64,000 nt of DNA from Agitococcus sp. (GTDB lineage: Bacteria; Pseudomonadota; Gammaproteobacteria; Pseudomonadales; Moraxellaceae): assembly GCA_030646715.1 (NCBI GenBank), contig JAUSLJ010000033.1, positions 248,001-312,000 on the forward strand, read 5' to 3'. The position numbers and the translations under genes were made by a program. Shown here piece by piece: positions 38,508 through 47,015 of this stretch (position 1 is its first letter; each line of letters begins with the position of its first letter). The notes under the pieces were generated by a model that was not told the DNA's origin, searched no databases, and saw nothing but the letters and a program-made list of their open reading frames with translations.

Positions 38508-38533
38508 CATGCCACATTTTGTGGTGTGGCATG
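38508..38533. promoter_or_regulatory. Inverted repeat just upstream of the TetR gene
   Basis: CATGCCACA and TGTGGCATG are perfect 9-bp arms with an 8-bp spacer, ending 9 bp from the start codon at 38499. It could be an autoregulatory operator or a stem-loop in the 5' leader. Confidence 0.45.
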
Positions 38534-38599
38534 AATTGTTTGTCCAATAAACAGCAATGAAAAAGAAGTTTTTCGTGGCCACTACAGACTAAGTCACTC

Positions 38600-40414
38600 T
38601 TAAAGTCGTAAGGCGCCACTGTTGATTTGGCCATAGATTTCGGCGGTCAGCAGTTGATAGCCCCGTTCTTTGTCAAGCAAGACATACAAAGGGTCTTGTA
38701 CAAGTTCAGGATTAAAGGCCTCTTGCTTCAGTTCAACTTTGCGATATTTAAAGGTGCCTGTGGTCTCTTGCTCGGTCTTTAAACGTAAAAACAGCGGAAT
38801 CGCATAAGCGGGCAACGCCTGAGTCATGGCTTGTGCCAACAGTTTGCCGTTAAGATCTTCGCCTGATTTGAGGGTAATAGCCGCCATACCTGCGCGACCA
38901 TCGCAATGCGGCACCGCGACACCATAAACAATGCCGTGTTCAATGGTGGCATGACGCGCTAATACACCTTCAACTTCGCCTGTTGCCACATTTTCACCCT
39001 TCCACCTAAAGGTATCACCGACTCGATCAACAAATTGAATATGACGCAAACCTTGATCGCGGACTAAATCCCCCGTGTTAAACCACACATCGCCTTGTTT
39101 AAAGACATTCCGCAGCAGCTTTTTCTCGCCTGCACTGGGGTCGGTATAGCCATCAAAAGGACGTTTTTTTGTTACTTCACTAATCAATAAACCCACACCG
39201 TTGGTGCCTACTTTTTCCATAAAGCCACGGGGATAACGCACGGGTTCTTCGGCTTCCTGATCAAAATTAACAATGGCAAAGGTCAAGGGGGTAAAGCCTG
39301 CCGTTTGCGAGACGCCAAAGGCATTAACAAAAGCGATGTTAGATTCACTCGCGCCATAAAACTCATAAATGCGTGAGATGCCAAACCGTTGTTCAAAGGC
39401 TTGCCAAATTTCGGGTCGTAAACCATTGCCCGTAATTAAGCGTATGCGATGTTGTCGGTCGCCAATATGTTCGGGACGATTGAGTAGATAACGCAGTAAT
39501 TCACCGATGTAGCAAAAAGCAGTCGCATCAAAGTAGCGAATACGATCCCAAAACTTACTGGCACTAAACTTACGGTCGAGTGCAAACGTTGCTCCTGCGG
39601 ACAGCACACTACCCAGCGAAACGGTAAGGGCGTTATTATGATAAAGCGGTAGGCAGCAATAAAAAACGTCATCACGACGTAAACGCAAGGTGACACCACC
39701 TAAACCAATCATGGACGATAACCAGCGATAATGCGTCATCACCGAGGCTTTAGGTAAACCTGTCGTGCCTGAGGTAAAGATAAAAAAACAGGGTTGGCTG
39801 GCAAGAACTTTGCCCGTGCTTTCGGGGTTAGCTTCGGAGCAACGCGCCGCTTCTTTTGCTAAATTGTGCCAGCCACTCGGCGTAGTTTCGGGCGCGTCAC
39901 TGCACCACATATAACTGAGACTCGGCGTTTTTGTCGGTGTAAATTCAGTGGATTCAATGGCTTCACCGCACTCATCACTGACCACCAATAACTTTGCTTT
40001 CACCAACTTAATACTATGACTCAACACCTCGCCACGTTGATTGTGATTGAGCATCGCCGCAACAGCGCCGAGTTTTACCGCTGCAATAACACACGCCAAC
40101 ACTTCTGGGCGATTTTCCATGAGAATGGCAACAGTATCACCCGAACGAATACCTTGCGCGCTAAAGGCCGCAGCCAAACGATTTGACCACGCATTCAACG
40201 CTTCATACGACCATTGACGATCATCAAAGCGCAACGCAATTCTTTTAGGTGCCCAATGTGCCCAAAATTCAATGACCTTCCCAATTGACTGCCGACTGTT
40301 GGGGTTTAGACCCGCAAAACGCAACAAGCCACTACGATTGACGTCTAATACTTCTGGTACTGCGCGTAATAGACCACGAGCAACATCGAGGACGGTAATT
40401 TGCTTGGGTGTCAT
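38600..40414 (-). CDS. Very-long-chain acyl-CoA synthetase (FadD6/FATP-like)
   Basis: A 604-residue AMP-forming ligase from the ATG at 40414 (MTPKQITVLDVARGLL). It has the P-loop FIFTSGTTGLPKASVMTHYRW, YEFYGASESN, FNTGDLVRDQG and FRWKGENVATGEVE motifs. The last resembles the FATP/FadD6 branch that activates long-chain and very-long-chain fatty acids, or sterol side-chain acids, to CoA thioesters. GAGG about 10 bases upstream supports the ATG at 40414; the frame is open 11 codons further. A perfect 16-bp palindrome lies about 119 bp upstream. Confidence 0.85.
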   Translation of the reverse strand: MTPKQITVLDVARGLLRAVPEVLDVNRSGLLRFAGLNPNSRQSIGKVIEFWAHWAPKRIALRFDDRQWSYEALNAWSNRLAAAFSAQGIRSGDTVAILMENRPEVLACVIAAVKLGAVAAMLNHNQRGEVLSHSIKLVKAKLLVVSDECGEAIESTEFTPTKTPSLSYMWCSDAPETTPSGWHNLAKEAARCSEANPESTGKVLASQPCFFIFTSGTTGLPKASVMTHYRWLSSMIGLGGVTLRLRRDDVFYCCLPLYHNNALTVSLGSVLSAGATFALDRKFSASKFWDRIRYFDATAFCYIGELLRYLLNRPEHIGDRQHRIRLITGNGLRPEIWQAFEQRFGISRIYEFYGASESNIAFVNAFGVSQTAGFTPLTFAIVNFDQEAEEPVRYPRGFMEKVGTNGVGLLISEVTKKRPFDGYTDPSAGEKKLLRNVFKQGDVWFNTGDLVRDQGLRHIQFVDRVGDTFRWKGENVATGEVEGVLARHATIEHGIVYGVAVPHCDGRAGMAAITLKSGEDLNGKLLAQAMTQALPAYAIPLFLRLKTEQETTGTFKYRKVELKQEAFNPELVQDPLYVLLDKERGYQLLTAEIYGQINSGALRL

Positions 40415-40532
40415 TAATGTTGTCCTCAAGGTCAGAGAGTATGGCAATGGCCGCCAAAAAGTGGTTGAGCAAAGCGAGTTTAGTCGAGCGGTAATGTGTT
40501 TGCTAAGAAATCGCCTAATTCGGTTAATATGT

Positions 40533-40548
40533 GTAACATATATGTTAC
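40533..40548. promoter_or_regulatory. Perfect 16-bp palindrome, candidate TetR operator
   Basis: GTAACATATATGTTAC is fully symmetric and lies upstream of the acyl-CoA synthetase gene. The site at 33849-33864 differs by one base. Sharing between separate units points to a common regulator. Confidence 0.6.
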
Positions 40549-41004
40549 GTTAAATCAATTGGATTGTTTATTCGTCGATTTTACGTTGTTATTTTAGGAT
40601 AGTGAGTCTGCTGTCACGGTAAGTAAATTACTGTTGTAATGCCATTTCATAAGAAGCCATCGGCTCAGAAAATGTCGCGTATGATTATGTTAAACACTCT
40701 AAGCATGGGTGAAGTGTACTATCCAAGTGTTTTCACTGGCTTTTAAGGTTACCCAGAATGTTACCCAGATTTTGCGCAATTTGAACGAGAAAAAATCAGA
40801 CATCAGAAAGAAAAAAACTGACTTCTAGATAGGCAAGTCTTTTTAGATAATAGTATTTAAGACATGATTTGAGTTTGTCTTTTTGGCGAGTGTACGTCCT
40901 TAATTGAAGCTCCTTATCCATATGATGTATTGCAGTATTTACATGAGTTGGATCGGTGTAGAGTAAAGTCACTAAAAGAGGTTGTTATTTACAAGGGGTA
41001 AATT
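40549..41004. other. AT-rich stretch, no clear gene; truncated open frame before the HELLH gene
   Basis: I see no intact gene here. From 40873 to 41001 a frame reads protein-like (LIEAPYPYDVLQYLHELDRC ending VVIYKG) with no usual start codon, and stops 3 bases before the ATG at 41005. It could be the tail of a truncated partner gene. GTTACCCAG occurs twice near 40748-40771 for no reason I recognise. Confidence 0.3.
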
Positions 41005-41739
41005 ATGGAAAAAATGTATTTTTCTAGATTGTCTAGTGATGCAAAAAGTATTGTGAACGAAATTGAGGGGCACATCCGAAAAGAAATCAGTATCAAACTT
41101 GGTTCAAATCAGTTTGCGAGTGTGAATGTTAACTCTGCTGTTATTTCTATCCCTAACAGCGATTATTTTTCTGATGGGCCTATTCTTCATGAACTATTAC
41201 ACCTTAAAAGGTATTATTTAGAAGGAGTTGCTCAGGTGGAAGTATATGACTTATTCAGGGATAAAGTGCATAAAGATTGTGTTAATTATATTGATAACGA
41301 TATTGAGCACTTGGCAATTATTCCAATTGAAGTTGCGATGTACCCTCAAAGACGCGAATATTGGATGAGTGCAGTTAGAGAAAATATTACTGAATTAGAA
41401 TTGATTCGCAAAAATAACTTGATTGGAGGTGATGTCATAAGTCGTAATTTTAATACTATATTTAGATGGATTTTTCTGAGGCATATTATTAAAGATTATG
41501 AACTTGAAGCACGGGTAAAATCATTATTAGAGAGCTTTGGGGCAGTTGAGAAAGCTATTCAATTAGATGGTATTGTTGCTTCAAATTTGCCGAAAGAAGT
41601 TTTTGTGCGTGAAATATGTGATTTTTATGAATTTTCAACCGATAGAATATCTTTGAAATACGCAAGTGGTAAAGAGATGACTTTAACTAAGTATTTTCAG
41701 CCAAGCGTTGTGGAAGAATCGAATTCTTATAGCTTGTAA
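41005..41739 (+). CDS. Unknown protein with an HExxH-type motif
   Basis: A 244-residue protein I do not recognise. Residues about 60-75 read GPILHELLHLKRYY, an HELLH zinc-metallopeptidase-like motif, followed by Glu-rich helices (EGVAQVEVYDLF, DNDIEHLAIIPIE) that could give a third ligand. AAGGGG lies 6 bases upstream of the ATG. Codons are clearly more AT-rich (ATA, AGA, AAA) than in neighbours, and the gene sits next to a tRNA gene, so recent acquisition is likely. Soluble; no signal peptide. Peptidase activity is inference from the motif only. Confidence 0.65.
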   Translation: MEKMYFSRLSSDAKSIVNEIEGHIRKEISIKLGSNQFASVNVNSAVISIPNSDYFSDGPILHELLHLKRYYLEGVAQVEVYDLFRDKVHKDCVNYIDNDIEHLAIIPIEVAMYPQRREYWMSAVRENITELELIRKNNLIGGDVISRNFNTIFRWIFLRHIIKDYELEARVKSLLESFGAVEKAIQLDGIVASNLPKEVFVREICDFYEFSTDRISLKYASGKEMTLTKYFQPSVVEESNSYSL

Positions 41740-41755
41740 TTGTTTCACTATTAAT

Positions 41756-41790
41756 AAAAAAGCCCTTAACCGTTGAGATTAAAGGCTTTT
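41756..41790 (+). terminator. Terminator after the HELLH gene
   Basis: AAAAAGCCCTTAA and TTAAAGGCTTTT form a stem with one mismatch around CCGTTGAGA; T-rich on the right and A-rich on the left, so it may work in both directions and also end the tRNA-Leu transcript. Confidence 0.6.
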
Positions 41791-41822
41791 CTGTCTGTCC
41801 TAGACTATCCTAGAACTGTAAA

Positions 41823-41907
41823 TGGTGCCCAGTAAGGGACTTGAACCCCCACGGATTTCTCCACTAATACCTGAAACTAGCGCGTCTACCAATTCCGCCA
41901 ACTGGGC
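41823..41907 (-). tRNA. tRNA-Leu (anticodon CAG)
   Basis: On the minus strand an 85-base tRNA begins GCCCAGTTGGCGGAATTGGT and ends CTTACTGGGCACCA, with CCA encoded. The anticodon stem CTAGT/ATTAG encloses TTCAGGT, giving anticodon CAG. The long variable arm (TGGAGAAATCCG) and GGTTCAAGTCC T-arm confirm class II tRNA-Leu. Confidence 0.95.
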
Positions 41908-41947
41908 ATTTATTTGGGCAAATTGCTTCAGTCCAAACAAGTCGCGT

Positions 41948-41976
41948 AACTTAGCGAGCTTTAACTTTGCTGTCAA
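41948..41976 (-). promoter_or_regulatory. Sigma-70 promoter for tRNA-Leu
   Basis: On the minus strand TTGACA (41976-41971) is followed by a 17-bp spacer and TAAGTT (41953-41948), about 40 bases upstream of the tRNA. Confidence 0.6.
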
Positions 41977-41979
41977 TGA

Positions 41980-42933
41980 TTAGATGAATGCTTTGGCTAA
42001 ATTGATGGCACTTAAACCGCTAATTAATACACCCACAATAATCAACAAACTTTTGGGTTGTAAATGGTGACATAACCATGCTGCTAGAGGTGCAGCAAAC
42101 AACCCGCCGATAACCAAGCCTGCAATTAATGGCCAATTGCTAAACACGCTACCAAAGACGGCAAAAGTAGTTGCTCCCGCAATGGATAAAAAGAACTCCG
42201 CCGCATTCACCGAACCAATCGTCGTGCGGGGGTCTTGGCCTGTTCCCACTAAAGAAGTAGTAACAACAGGGCCCCAACCGCCACCGCCAACGGAGTCAAC
42301 AAAGCCACCTGTTAACGCCAGTGCGCCAATATGTTTTGGGGCTTCTTTACGCAATTTAATTTTTTTAAAGGCTTTACTTAAAATGTATAAGCCCATGAAT
42401 AATAAATAAGCCGAAATATAAGGCTTAATCACGTCACCATCAAAACTAGTGACCACATACGCACCAACAACACCGCCAATCATGCCGGGAATCACTAAGC
42501 GATAAAACAAAGCTTTGTTAATGTTGCCAAATCGCCAATGAGAAAAGCCTGAAAAGCCCGTAGTAAACACTTCCGCTAAATGGACAGAAGCCGATGCCGC
42601 CGCGGGCGGTACGCCTGATCCTAATAAAAAGGTGGTGGCGGTAAGGCCATAAGCCATCCCTAATGCCCCATCAATCACTTGCGCGCCCAAACCCACGGCA
42701 AAAGCAATCCAAAAAGCATTACTTAAAAAGCCTTCTTGTAAGGCGTGAGAGTCAGGTGCAATTAAAAAGACAATACCAATCACTACCGACATTACACCAA
42801 ATAAAATGGCAAAGGTTTTGAGGAATGTTTTGAAGTGTTGCTCATGCGTCACCTCGACTTCTAATAAAGGCAAGCCTTCGCGTTCGTGTTGTTGACTTTC
42901 GGGAGCATCGTAATCTAGGCGACGGATTTTCAT
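41980..42933 (-). CDS. TauE/SafE-family sulfite/organosulfonate-type permease
   Basis: A 317-residue membrane protein from the ATG at 42933 (MKIRRLDYDAPESQQ), with a soluble N-terminal 50 residues and about eight transmembrane helices. Repeated GLGAQVIDGALGMAYG and GGFVDSVGGGGWGP half-motifs are diagnostic of the TauE/SafE family. Members export sulfite or sulfoacetate or move other anions; the substrate here is unknown. An upstream in-frame start would add 15 unrelated residues. Confidence 0.85.
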   Translation of the reverse strand: MKIRRLDYDAPESQQHEREGLPLLEVEVTHEQHFKTFLKTFAILFGVMSVVIGIVFLIAPDSHALQEGFLSNAFWIAFAVGLGAQVIDGALGMAYGLTATTFLLGSGVPPAAASASVHLAEVFTTGFSGFSHWRFGNINKALFYRLVIPGMIGGVVGAYVVTSFDGDVIKPYISAYLLFMGLYILSKAFKKIKLRKEAPKHIGALALTGGFVDSVGGGGWGPVVTTSLVGTGQDPRTTIGSVNAAEFFLSIAGATTFAVFGSVFSNWPLIAGLVIGGLFAAPLAAWLCHHLQPKSLLIIVGVLISGLSAINLAKAFI

Positions 42934-43121
42934 AGTAAGCAAGTGTTGAAAAATAAACAGTTGGCGGACTATAAACAACTGTGTATCAATCTTAAAATAA
43001 TTAGAAATTATATTTTTATGCTTTTTTAGAATATGGAGTGAGTTAAAGTCGAGCTAAAATAGTTATCTTGCTTATTCTTTCGCTATGCTAAAATAAAAAA
43101 CCAATAACAGTGAGAAAATAT

Positions 43122-45551
43122 ATGACCCAAACCCCATGGATCGACCCCAACGCCACCAACGAAGCAGAACGTTACGATAATCCCATCCCTAGCCGCGAAC
43201 TCATCCTGCAAATTATCTCCCAAAATGACAAACCACTGACCGCCGAACAACTCGCGGGCTTATTGGGTTTGCACGATGACGAACGCCAATTTGCCCTGCA
43301 AAAACGCTTGGGCGCGATGGTACGTGACGGCCAATTGTCTTCCGACCGACGCGGCACATACAGCCCGCTGAACGAAGACGAATGTAAGCGTGGTTATGTG
43401 CAAGGTCATCCTGATGGTTTTGGTTTTTTAATTCCTGAAGATAAGTCAGGCGATTTATTACTGACCTCGAAACAAATGCGTTTAGTGTTTCATGGTGATG
43501 TCGCTTTGGTGCGGGTCGTCGGTTTTGACCATAAAGGCCGTCCCGAAGGTCGTATCGTTAAAGTTTTAGAAAGTAAAACGCAACGTTTGGTTGGCCGTTA
43601 TTTTGAAGAAAATGGCGTTGCCTATGTGTTGCCCGATAACCCGCGTATGACGCATGAAGTCGTATTGCAAGGCGATACTCAAGGCGCAACACACGGTCAA
43701 TTTGTCGAAGTCAAAATTGTCAGTCAACCGAATCACCGAAGTCTAGCGGTGGCTGAGTTAACGGCAATTTTGGGTGACCATTTAGCACCGGGTTTAGAGA
43801 TTGATATTGCCCTACGCAATTTTGATATTCCTCATCTTTGGCCGAATGAAGTATCTGAACAAGCAGCCAATATTTCACCCCAAGTGACCGAAGCGGACAA
43901 AGTAGGGCGTGTCGATTTACGCAACTTAGCGTTAGTGACCATTGATGGCGAAGATGCCAAAGATTTTGATGATGCGGTCTATGCCGAAAAACGCGCAGGT
44001 GGCGGTTATCGTTTAGTGGTAGCGATTGCCGATGTTTCTCATTATGTGCGTCCTGATAGTCCTTTAGATATTGAAGCCAAACACCGCAGTACCTCCGTGT
44101 ATTTTCCGGGTTTTGTTGTGCCGATGTTGCCTGAAGTGCTGTCGAATGGTTTGTGTTCGTTAAAGCCGAATGTCGATAGATTATGTATGGTCTGCGATAT
44201 GACCATTTCACGGGCGGGGCGGGTGACTGGTTCACAGTTTTACGAAGCCGTCATGCACTCGCAAGCGCGCTTAACCTACACCAAAGTCAGCGCGCTGCTA
44301 GAAGAACCCGAAAGCGAATTAGGCCAACAAGTGGCCACTGAGTTTCCGCAGTTAATCAAGCCGATTCATACGCTGTTTAGTTTGTTTAAAGTATTACGGG
44401 CAAATCGTGAACAGCGTGGCGCCTTAGATTTTGATGCCCCTGAAACTTACATCATTTTTGATGAAAACAAAAAAATCGACAAGATTTTGCCGCGCACCCG
44501 TAATAAAGCGCACATGTTGATTGAAGAATGTATGTTGGCGGCGAACGTCTGTGCCGCCGAATATGTGCAAAGCCGTAATCTGCCTGCGTTGTATCGTAAC
44601 CACGAAGGGCCGAAAGAAGAAAAATTAGCGAAATTAAAAAGCTATTTGGCGATTTTGGGTGTCGCTTTTAACGCGAAAAAACCAACACCTGCCGATTTTC
44701 AAGCGGTGTTGATAAGTGTCGCGGATCGTCCTGATGCACCGATTATTCAAACGATGCTATTACGCTCGATGATGCAAGCGGTTTATAGCCCTGAAAATCT
44801 AGGCCATTTTGGTTTGGCGTATGAGGCGTATGGCCATTTTACTTCACCGATTCGTCGCTATCCTGATTTGTTGTTACATCGGGTGATTCGTGAAAATTTA
44901 CGTCATCCTGAAACACCACCAACGATGGATATGACGCAAATGTTGGCCTTAGGCGAGCATTGTTCGTTGAATGAACGTCGTGCTGATGAAGCAACACGTG
45001 ATGTCACCGCATGGTTGAAATGCGAGTACATGCAAGACCATATTGGTGATGAGTTTACGGGTGTCATTAGTGCCGTCACGGCGTTTGGATTCTTTGTTTC
45101 ATTGACTGATATTTTTGTTGAAGGTTTGGTGCATATTCGCACCTTAGATGGCGATTATTTTAACTTTGACCCTGTCATGCACACACTGGTGGGTACTCGT
45201 GCAGGCGTGAGTTATGCCATGGGCGACAAAGTGCAAATCAAAGTCGCAGGTGTCAACCTCGATGAACGGAAAATGGACTTTCAGTTATTGGGAAAAGTAG
45301 GCCAAAGCCGACGCATAAAACGTCCTGAGCCTGTAGTGGACGCGGGTAACGCGACACCGAAAAAAGCCAAAAAGCCACGCGCGAAAAAGCCAGATAATCG
45401 TACTGAAGCGCAAAAGGCTCAAGCATCGACCACATCGAAAGCCGAGCCTAAAGCGAAAAAGCCGAGAGTCAAAGATCGGGCACGAGTGACTAAAAACAAA
45501 GGCAAACCTGTGAGAAAGCCTAAACCTGTTACGCCTCCCGTCGTGGAGTAG
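43122..45551 (+). CDS. rnr: Ribonuclease R
   Basis: An 809-residue 3'-5' exoribonuclease from the ATG at 43122, with GTGAG upstream. Order: N-terminal helix-turn-helix (LTAEQLAGLLGLHDDERQFAL), cold-shock domains, RNB catalytic domain with IDGEDAKDFDDAVYA (metal-binding Asp residues) and an S1 domain (GVISAVTAFGFFVSLTDIFVEGLVHI). The Lys/Pro-rich basic tail (KKAKKPRAKKPD) is typical of RNase R. It degrades structured RNA and takes part in rRNA and tmRNA quality control. No rlmB follows; the next gene is a small membrane protein. Confidence 0.95.
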   Translation: MTQTPWIDPNATNEAERYDNPIPSRELILQIISQNDKPLTAEQLAGLLGLHDDERQFALQKRLGAMVRDGQLSSDRRGTYSPLNEDECKRGYVQGHPDGFGFLIPEDKSGDLLLTSKQMRLVFHGDVALVRVVGFDHKGRPEGRIVKVLESKTQRLVGRYFEENGVAYVLPDNPRMTHEVVLQGDTQGATHGQFVEVKIVSQPNHRSLAVAELTAILGDHLAPGLEIDIALRNFDIPHLWPNEVSEQAANISPQVTEADKVGRVDLRNLALVTIDGEDAKDFDDAVYAEKRAGGGYRLVVAIADVSHYVRPDSPLDIEAKHRSTSVYFPGFVVPMLPEVLSNGLCSLKPNVDRLCMVCDMTISRAGRVTGSQFYEAVMHSQARLTYTKVSALLEEPESELGQQVATEFPQLIKPIHTLFSLFKVLRANREQRGALDFDAPETYIIFDENKKIDKILPRTRNKAHMLIEECMLAANVCAAEYVQSRNLPALYRNHEGPKEEKLAKLKSYLAILGVAFNAKKPTPADFQAVLISVADRPDAPIIQTMLLRSMMQAVYSPENLGHFGLAYEAYGHFTSPIRRYPDLLLHRVIRENLRHPETPPTMDMTQMLALGEHCSLNERRADEATRDVTAWLKCEYMQDHIGDEFTGVISAVTAFGFFVSLTDIFVEGLVHIRTLDGDYFNFDPVMHTLVGTRAGVSYAMGDKVQIKVAGVNLDERKMDFQLLGKVGQSRRIKRPEPVVDAGNATPKKAKKPRAKKPDNRTEAQKAQASTTSKAEPKAKKPRVKDRARVTKNKGKPVRKPKPVTPPVVE

Positions 45552-45555
45552 TGAG

Positions 45556-45810
45556 TTGTCTTGGCTGATGAGTATGGGTTTCGGCCTGTTATGGTTAATC
45601 ATTGCAGGCAATAATGCTTATGCATTGTGGCAAGCACATCATCAGCATACCAGCACGTCCTTAACCTTGTTTATTGGTGGCGTGTTTGGTGCGATGGCAG
45701 TCATTAGTTTGCCCTACCCCAATACTGTTTATGTTTGTTGGTTGCCGATGCTGTTGGATGTGGGTTGCTTGCCTGCGTTATGGAAAATTTACAGGCAGGC
45801 GGGAAAATAA
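45556..45810 (+). CDS. Small membrane protein
   Basis: An 84-residue protein with about three hydrophobic segments (MGFGLLWLIIAGNNAYALW, TLFIGGVFGAMAVISL, VCWLPMLLDVGCLPALW). It begins 4 bases after the rnr stop at a TTG (45556) or ATG (45568), with GGAG in the end of rnr as ribosome site, so it is translationally coupled to rnr. Function unknown. Confidence 0.6.
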   Translation: MSWLMSMGFGLLWLIIAGNNAYALWQAHHQHTSTSLTLFIGGVFGAMAVISLPYPNTVYVCWLPMLLDVGCLPALWKIYRQAGK

Positions 45811-45833
45811 TCGTTATTTCAGTTTAATTGTAT

Positions 45834-45854
45834 TAGCCCGTAAGGATTGCGGGA
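45834..45854. repeat. Short hairpin repeat, family E
   Basis: TAGCCCGTAAGGATTGCGGG matches 5480-5499 at 18 of 20 positions; CCCG(T/C)A and TGCGGG form the stem. Confidence 0.5.
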
Positions 45855-46027
45855 AATAATGATTTAAAACAGAGTTTTTCCTCTCGTTTCAAACAGGCTA
45901 CGATGATTTGTCGAGTCTTTTCTTTTTTATGGGCGTATGTCTCTTATCGAACAGAGCTAGACTTTTGAACGGAGGATAATGCAGAAATCATCCACCGTTT
46001 TGATCCTTGCCACTATAGGAGAAGGAA

Positions 46028-46315
46028 ATGTCTAGTGTTGGTTATCACGAGCCTGTAGAGGAACTGTCTGTTGCAACCCGCGATATGCATCGTGCCATTA
46101 CCTCGTTAATGGAGGAGTTGGAGGCGATTGATTGGTACAATCAACGCGCCGATGTCTGTCATGATGCCGATCTTAAAGCCATTCTAGAACACAATCGTAA
46201 CGAAGAAAAAGAACACGCTGCCATGATATTGGAGTGGATTCGTCGTAAAGACCCCTGTTTTTCTCAACAGCTTAAACTCTATTTATTTGTCGACGGTGCG
46301 ATTGTACAAGAGTGA
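46028..46315 (+). CDS. Encapsulated-ferritin-like (EncFtn) protein without cargo tail
   Basis: A 95-residue two-helix protein of the EncFtn family. Helix 1 is MEELEAIDWYNQRADVC (Glu30, Trp36, Tyr37) and helix 2 is LEHNRNEEKEHAAMILEWI (Glu60, His63). These line up, shifted by two, with the ferroxidase residues I recall for the Rhodospirillum rubrum protein. EncFtn dimerises and assembles into an annular decamer that oxidises Fe(II). It normally rides inside an encapsulin shell encoded next door via a C-terminal LTVGSLR-like tail. Here the protein stops right after LYLFVDGAIVQE and no shell gene is nearby. GGAGAAGG just upstream is a strong ribosome site. Monocistronic. Confidence 0.85.
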   Translation: MSSVGYHEPVEELSVATRDMHRAITSLMEELEAIDWYNQRADVCHDADLKAILEHNRNEEKEHAAMILEWIRRKDPCFSQQLKLYLFVDGAIVQE

Positions 46316-46350
46316 GGGTTTCTGATGGTTAATACCGCCTTAGTCTAGAT

Positions 46351-46400
46351 GATTTGTAGGTACTAGCCGCAGACCACGTCTGAACTAGTACCTACAAATC
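46351..46400. terminator. Long perfect hairpin between convergent genes
   Basis: GATTTGTAGGTACTAG (46351-46366) and CTAGTACCTACAAATC (46385-46400) are 16-bp perfect arms. The loop itself folds (CAGAC-CAC-GTCTG). The right arm overlaps the last bases of the CMD gene. There is no T run, so it is a terminator by position only; a small palindromic element is the alternative. Confidence 0.5.
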
Positions 46401-47001
46401 AAATACCATTTTTGCTAATCAAATGGTCGTCAACAGCAATACCTGTCGAATTTAATATCCCCGCTAACATTTCATAATGACCAATCACCATGAGTATTTC
46501 TAACAGGTCTTTATCGCTATAAAACCTTGTTAACATCTGCCATGTTTTTTCTGAAATCATTCTTTGGTGATGAAATTCGTCACAAGACAGCATTAATAAC
46601 GCTTCACAACTATCCTTTGGAAAGCCATCACTACCTATCGTAACGTTCAGCAGATCATGTTCTGTTAAACCTACTTGCTGACTAATCTGTTTATGTTGAG
46701 CCCACTCGTATTGGCATCGACAATTCCACGCAACACGGAGAATAATTAACTCCGTTTCCCGTCGTTTAAGTTCACCGTAAGGCATTAATGACGAAGCAAA
46801 TAAAATCCATCGAGAAAAAATACGAAAATTACCCATGAGCGTCATAAATAAATTAGATGCTTGTAGTTTACCCAAACGGTTAATTGCAGAATTTAATGAC
46901 CGAAGATGCCAAGCACTTTCTTGTTCGGTAATCGGTAAAATTCTCACTTTCTCGGCTCTAATCCACCCTTTAGGCGGGGCTAATTCAATAGCTTCTTTCA
47001 T
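46399..47001 (-). CDS. Carboxymuconolactone decarboxylase (CMD)/AhpD-like protein
   Basis: A 200-residue helical protein with RRETELIILRVAWNCRCQYEWAQH, the conserved core of CMD-family proteins (Cys-X-Cys-Tyr-Glu and His). Family members are decarboxylases or alkylhydroperoxidases. It lies 14 bp downstream of the flavin hydroxylase gene in the aromatic-degradation operon, so a role on a ring-cleavage intermediate or in peroxide defence is plausible. Confidence 0.78.
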   Translation of the reverse strand: MKEAIELAPPKGWIRAEKVRILPITEQESAWHLRSLNSAINRLGKLQASNLFMTLMGNFRIFSRWILFASSLMPYGELKRRETELIILRVAWNCRCQYEWAQHKQISQQVGLTEHDLLNVTIGSDGFPKDSCEALLMLSCDEFHHQRMISEKTWQMLTRFYSDKDLLEILMVIGHYEMLAGILNSTGIAVDDHLISKNGI

Positions 47002-47015
47002 GAGTAATCTCTCAG

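Noticed and set aside
40730-40830. Possible integrase remnant (VTQNVTQILRNLNEKKSD) near the tRNA-Leu segment
   Set aside because: Too short and without catalytic motifs; no att-like duplication of the tRNA end could be found by eye.
43720-44235. A 171-codon minus-strand frame within rnr
   Set aside because: Lies wholly inside the RNB catalytic domain coding sequence; codon pattern belongs to the plus strand.
46316-47001. Searched for an encapsulin shell gene next to the EncFtn gene
   Set aside because: The only neighbouring frame encodes a CMD-family protein on the other strand; no HK97-like shell protein is visible anywhere in the window.
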